Source of the DNA: CAYVQE01 sp964633205
Lineage (GTDB): Bacteria > Myxococcota > B64-G9
Direction of reading: 5' to 3'
DNA length: 29,409 bases
Assembly (NCBI GenBank): GCA_964633205.1
Contig: CAZWFN010000069.1
Location: 1-29,409 of the forward strand
Shown here: positions 28,342 to 29,409 of the stretch, piece by piece
Layout: the number at the start of each line of letters is the position of its first letter
How positions within the stretch are numbered: the stretch's first letter is position 1
Notes under the pieces: model-generated
What the model was told of the DNA's origin: nothing
Databases searched by the model: none
Seen by the model: the letters and a program-made list of their open reading frames with translations, nothing else
Position numbers and translations under genes: made by a program

Positions 28342-29325
28342 ATGAACTCGAAGCGCTTGACGATGATCGGAATGGCCGGCCTGCTGGCCGGCGGGCTGCT
28401 GGTCGCCGGCCCGGCGGCGGCCGATGACACCAAGCTGGTGCGGGTCGGCGGACCGATCAAGAACCTGATCGGCCGCGATCTGAACGGCGTGCACTGGAAC
28501 GGCCACCTGCTCGACGGCCGCCAGGTGACCGCGGTCTACCTGGACTCGGCCGAGCTGGACGGCGACACCCTGAGCCGGGTCGAGCTGCGCCGCAGCCGGC
28601 TGTGGGGCCGCCGGGTCAACGGCGGCCGGGTCCCGCCGCGGCGCATGGCCGGGGCCACCTTCGAAGCCCTGCTCGACGACGGCACCCTGCTGCGGCTGCT
28701 GATCGAGCAGGTCGAGCGGGCCGGCGGCGAGGACGGCCGGCGGATGCTGCACTACCGGGTCAGCTACGAGAGCCTGCAGGGCTGGCGGCCGCTGTGCGGC
28801 AGCGATGCCGACGGCGCCGCCCGCTGGGCCATCCCGCTCGCCGGCCGCTGGAACCTGGCCCAGGGCGTGGCCGGCGGCGGCGACCACGTGGCCGAGCCGG
28901 GTGCCTTCACCTTCGCCTGCGAGGACTTCGTGCTGGCCAAGTGCGTCCGCGCCGGCTACCGGCCCTGGATGCGGGTGTGGTACTGGCTGCCCGGCGAGGG
29001 CTTCCAGGTGACCACCCTGGCCGCTCACCACCAGGCCTGCACCCGGCTGCTGCGCGCCGACTACTGCGGCGACGGCACCAGCCACACCGTAGACGGCATC
29101 TGGGTCAACCTGTACGACGCGCTCGGCGTGCGCATCGACGCCGACGACTGGGCCTTCGAGGCCGAGTGGACGCCGGACGGCGCCGCCTGCGTGGCCAGCG
29201 GCCGGCTGCCGGATACGCCGCTGCCGGCCTGCGCGACCACGCTGGCCAGCGACCACTGCGGCGATCCGGCCCACTTCGAGCAAGACAGTCTGCTGTTCAG
29301 CGAGGTGGCTCCCGAGAGCCCTTGA
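28342..29325 (+). CDS. Secreted ADYC domain-containing protein
   Basis: The 327-residue protein has a classical signal peptide (MNSKRL, hydrophobic MIGMAGLLAGGLLVAGPAAA, cleavage near AAA-DD) and so leaves the cytoplasm. The body contains the signature ADYCGDGTSHT (about 242-252), which names the ADYC domain, with upstream CRAGYRPWMR/CTRLLRADYC and other regularly spaced cysteines (for example LCGSDADG, FACEDFVLAKCVR and SDHCGDPAHF), likely paired in disulphides. The family is known mainly from Myxococcota and its biochemical function is unknown. A VGG...GRDLNGVHWNGHLLDGRQ start precedes it. The ATG at 28342 is selected over one at 28297 because AGGAGGTG is 5 nt before it and a complete signal peptide follows. 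It is preceded by a sigma-54 promoter and followed at 45 bp by another start. Confidence 0.9.
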   Translation: MNSKRLTMIGMAGLLAGGLLVAGPAAADDTKLVRVGGPIKNLIGRDLNGVHWNGHLLDGRQVTAVYLDSAELDGDTLSRVELRRSRLWGRRVNGGRVPPRRMAGATFEALLDDGTLLRLLIEQVERAGGEDGRRMLHYRVSYESLQGWRPLCGSDADGAARWAIPLAGRWNLAQGVAGGGDHVAEPGAFTFACEDFVLAKCVRAGYRPWMRVWYWLPGEGFQVTTLAAHHQACTRLLRADYCGDGTSHTVDGIWVNLYDALGVRIDADDWAFEAEWTPDGAACVASGRLPDTPLPACATTLASDHCGDPAHFEQDSLLFSEVAPESP

Positions 29326-29369
29326 ACCGGCCCGCCGTTCGCCATCCGGCCAGGACAGGAGACGCCGCC

Positions 29370-29409
29370 ATGAAACCACCCACCCCCGAGGCCCCACCGC
29401 CCCGCCGCG
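29370..29409 (+). CDS. N-terminus of a downstream gene, cut by the window edge
   Basis: An ATG at 29370 follows AGGAGA at 8 nt spacing, 44 bp after the ADYC gene stop on the same strand. The visible residues are MKPPTPEAPPPRR. A Pro-rich start of this sort gives no family. It is probably co-transcribed with the ADYC gene. Confidence 0.55.
   Translation, partial: MKPPTPEAPPPRR

Overview
The window is about 29.4 kb of uniformly GC-rich chromosomal DNA, dense with genes and with strong G/C preference at third codon positions. I infer a deltaproteobacterial, probably Myxococcota-like organism. The signs are a secreted ADYC-motif protein, a very large Ser/Thr kinase fused to a STAND NTPase and an FGE-sulfatase-fold domain, a sigma-like/zinc-finger anti-sigma-like fusion, a textbook sigma-54 promoter, and large modular lipoproteins. 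I see no phage, IS, integron, CRISPR, rRNA or tRNA signature.

Left part (1-7.2 kb): the first 18 codons of an exported protein run off the left edge on the minus strand (1-54). Divergent from it is a membrane protein joining sigma-70-like regions 2 and 4 to an HxxxCxxC zinc finger (299-1681). A 952-residue Ig-repeat lipoprotein (minus) follows. It is divergent from a single-domain response regulator (plus), and their shared spacer carries promoters and palindromes. A 331-bp gap with several strong inverted repeats separates the regulator from 6-phosphogluconolactonase (pgl) and a ketopantoate-reductase-like Rossmann protein.

Middle (7.1-18.7 kb, all minus): transcription starts at a good sigma-70 promoter in an AT-rich island (18.6-18.7 kb) and reads TetR regulator, TolC-type outer membrane factor, lipoprotein adaptor and HAE1-type RND pump. 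This is a complete tripartite efflux operon. Downstream, with its own perfect -10 box, comes an FAD amine-oxidase-fold enzyme overlapping a MATE exporter. A low-complexity linker/outer-membrane protein and a possible 20-residue peptide gene follow.

Right part (18.7-29.4 kb): on the minus strand a DHH/DHHA1 phosphoesterase overlaps the TruC-like tRNA pseudouridine synthase by GTGA, and ileS follows. This IleRS has the rare GVHH form of the class I HIGH signature and an EMHKS form of KMSKS. On the plus strand are the 1348-residue kinase-STAND-TM-FGE fold protein, whose activation segment holds an insertion of about 110-120 residues with a threefold DATPAL repeat; then a sigma-54 promoter; the ADYC protein; and the start of one more gene at the right edge.

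Most interesting leads: the IleRS active-site variant beside an efflux operon, the kinase activation-loop insertion, the sigma/anti-sigma-like fusion, the sigma-54 promoter before the ADYC gene, the structured 5147-5477 spacer and the 20-codon ORF at 7120-7182. I found no convincing evidence of a wholly new multi-gene system. These are individual unusual elements.
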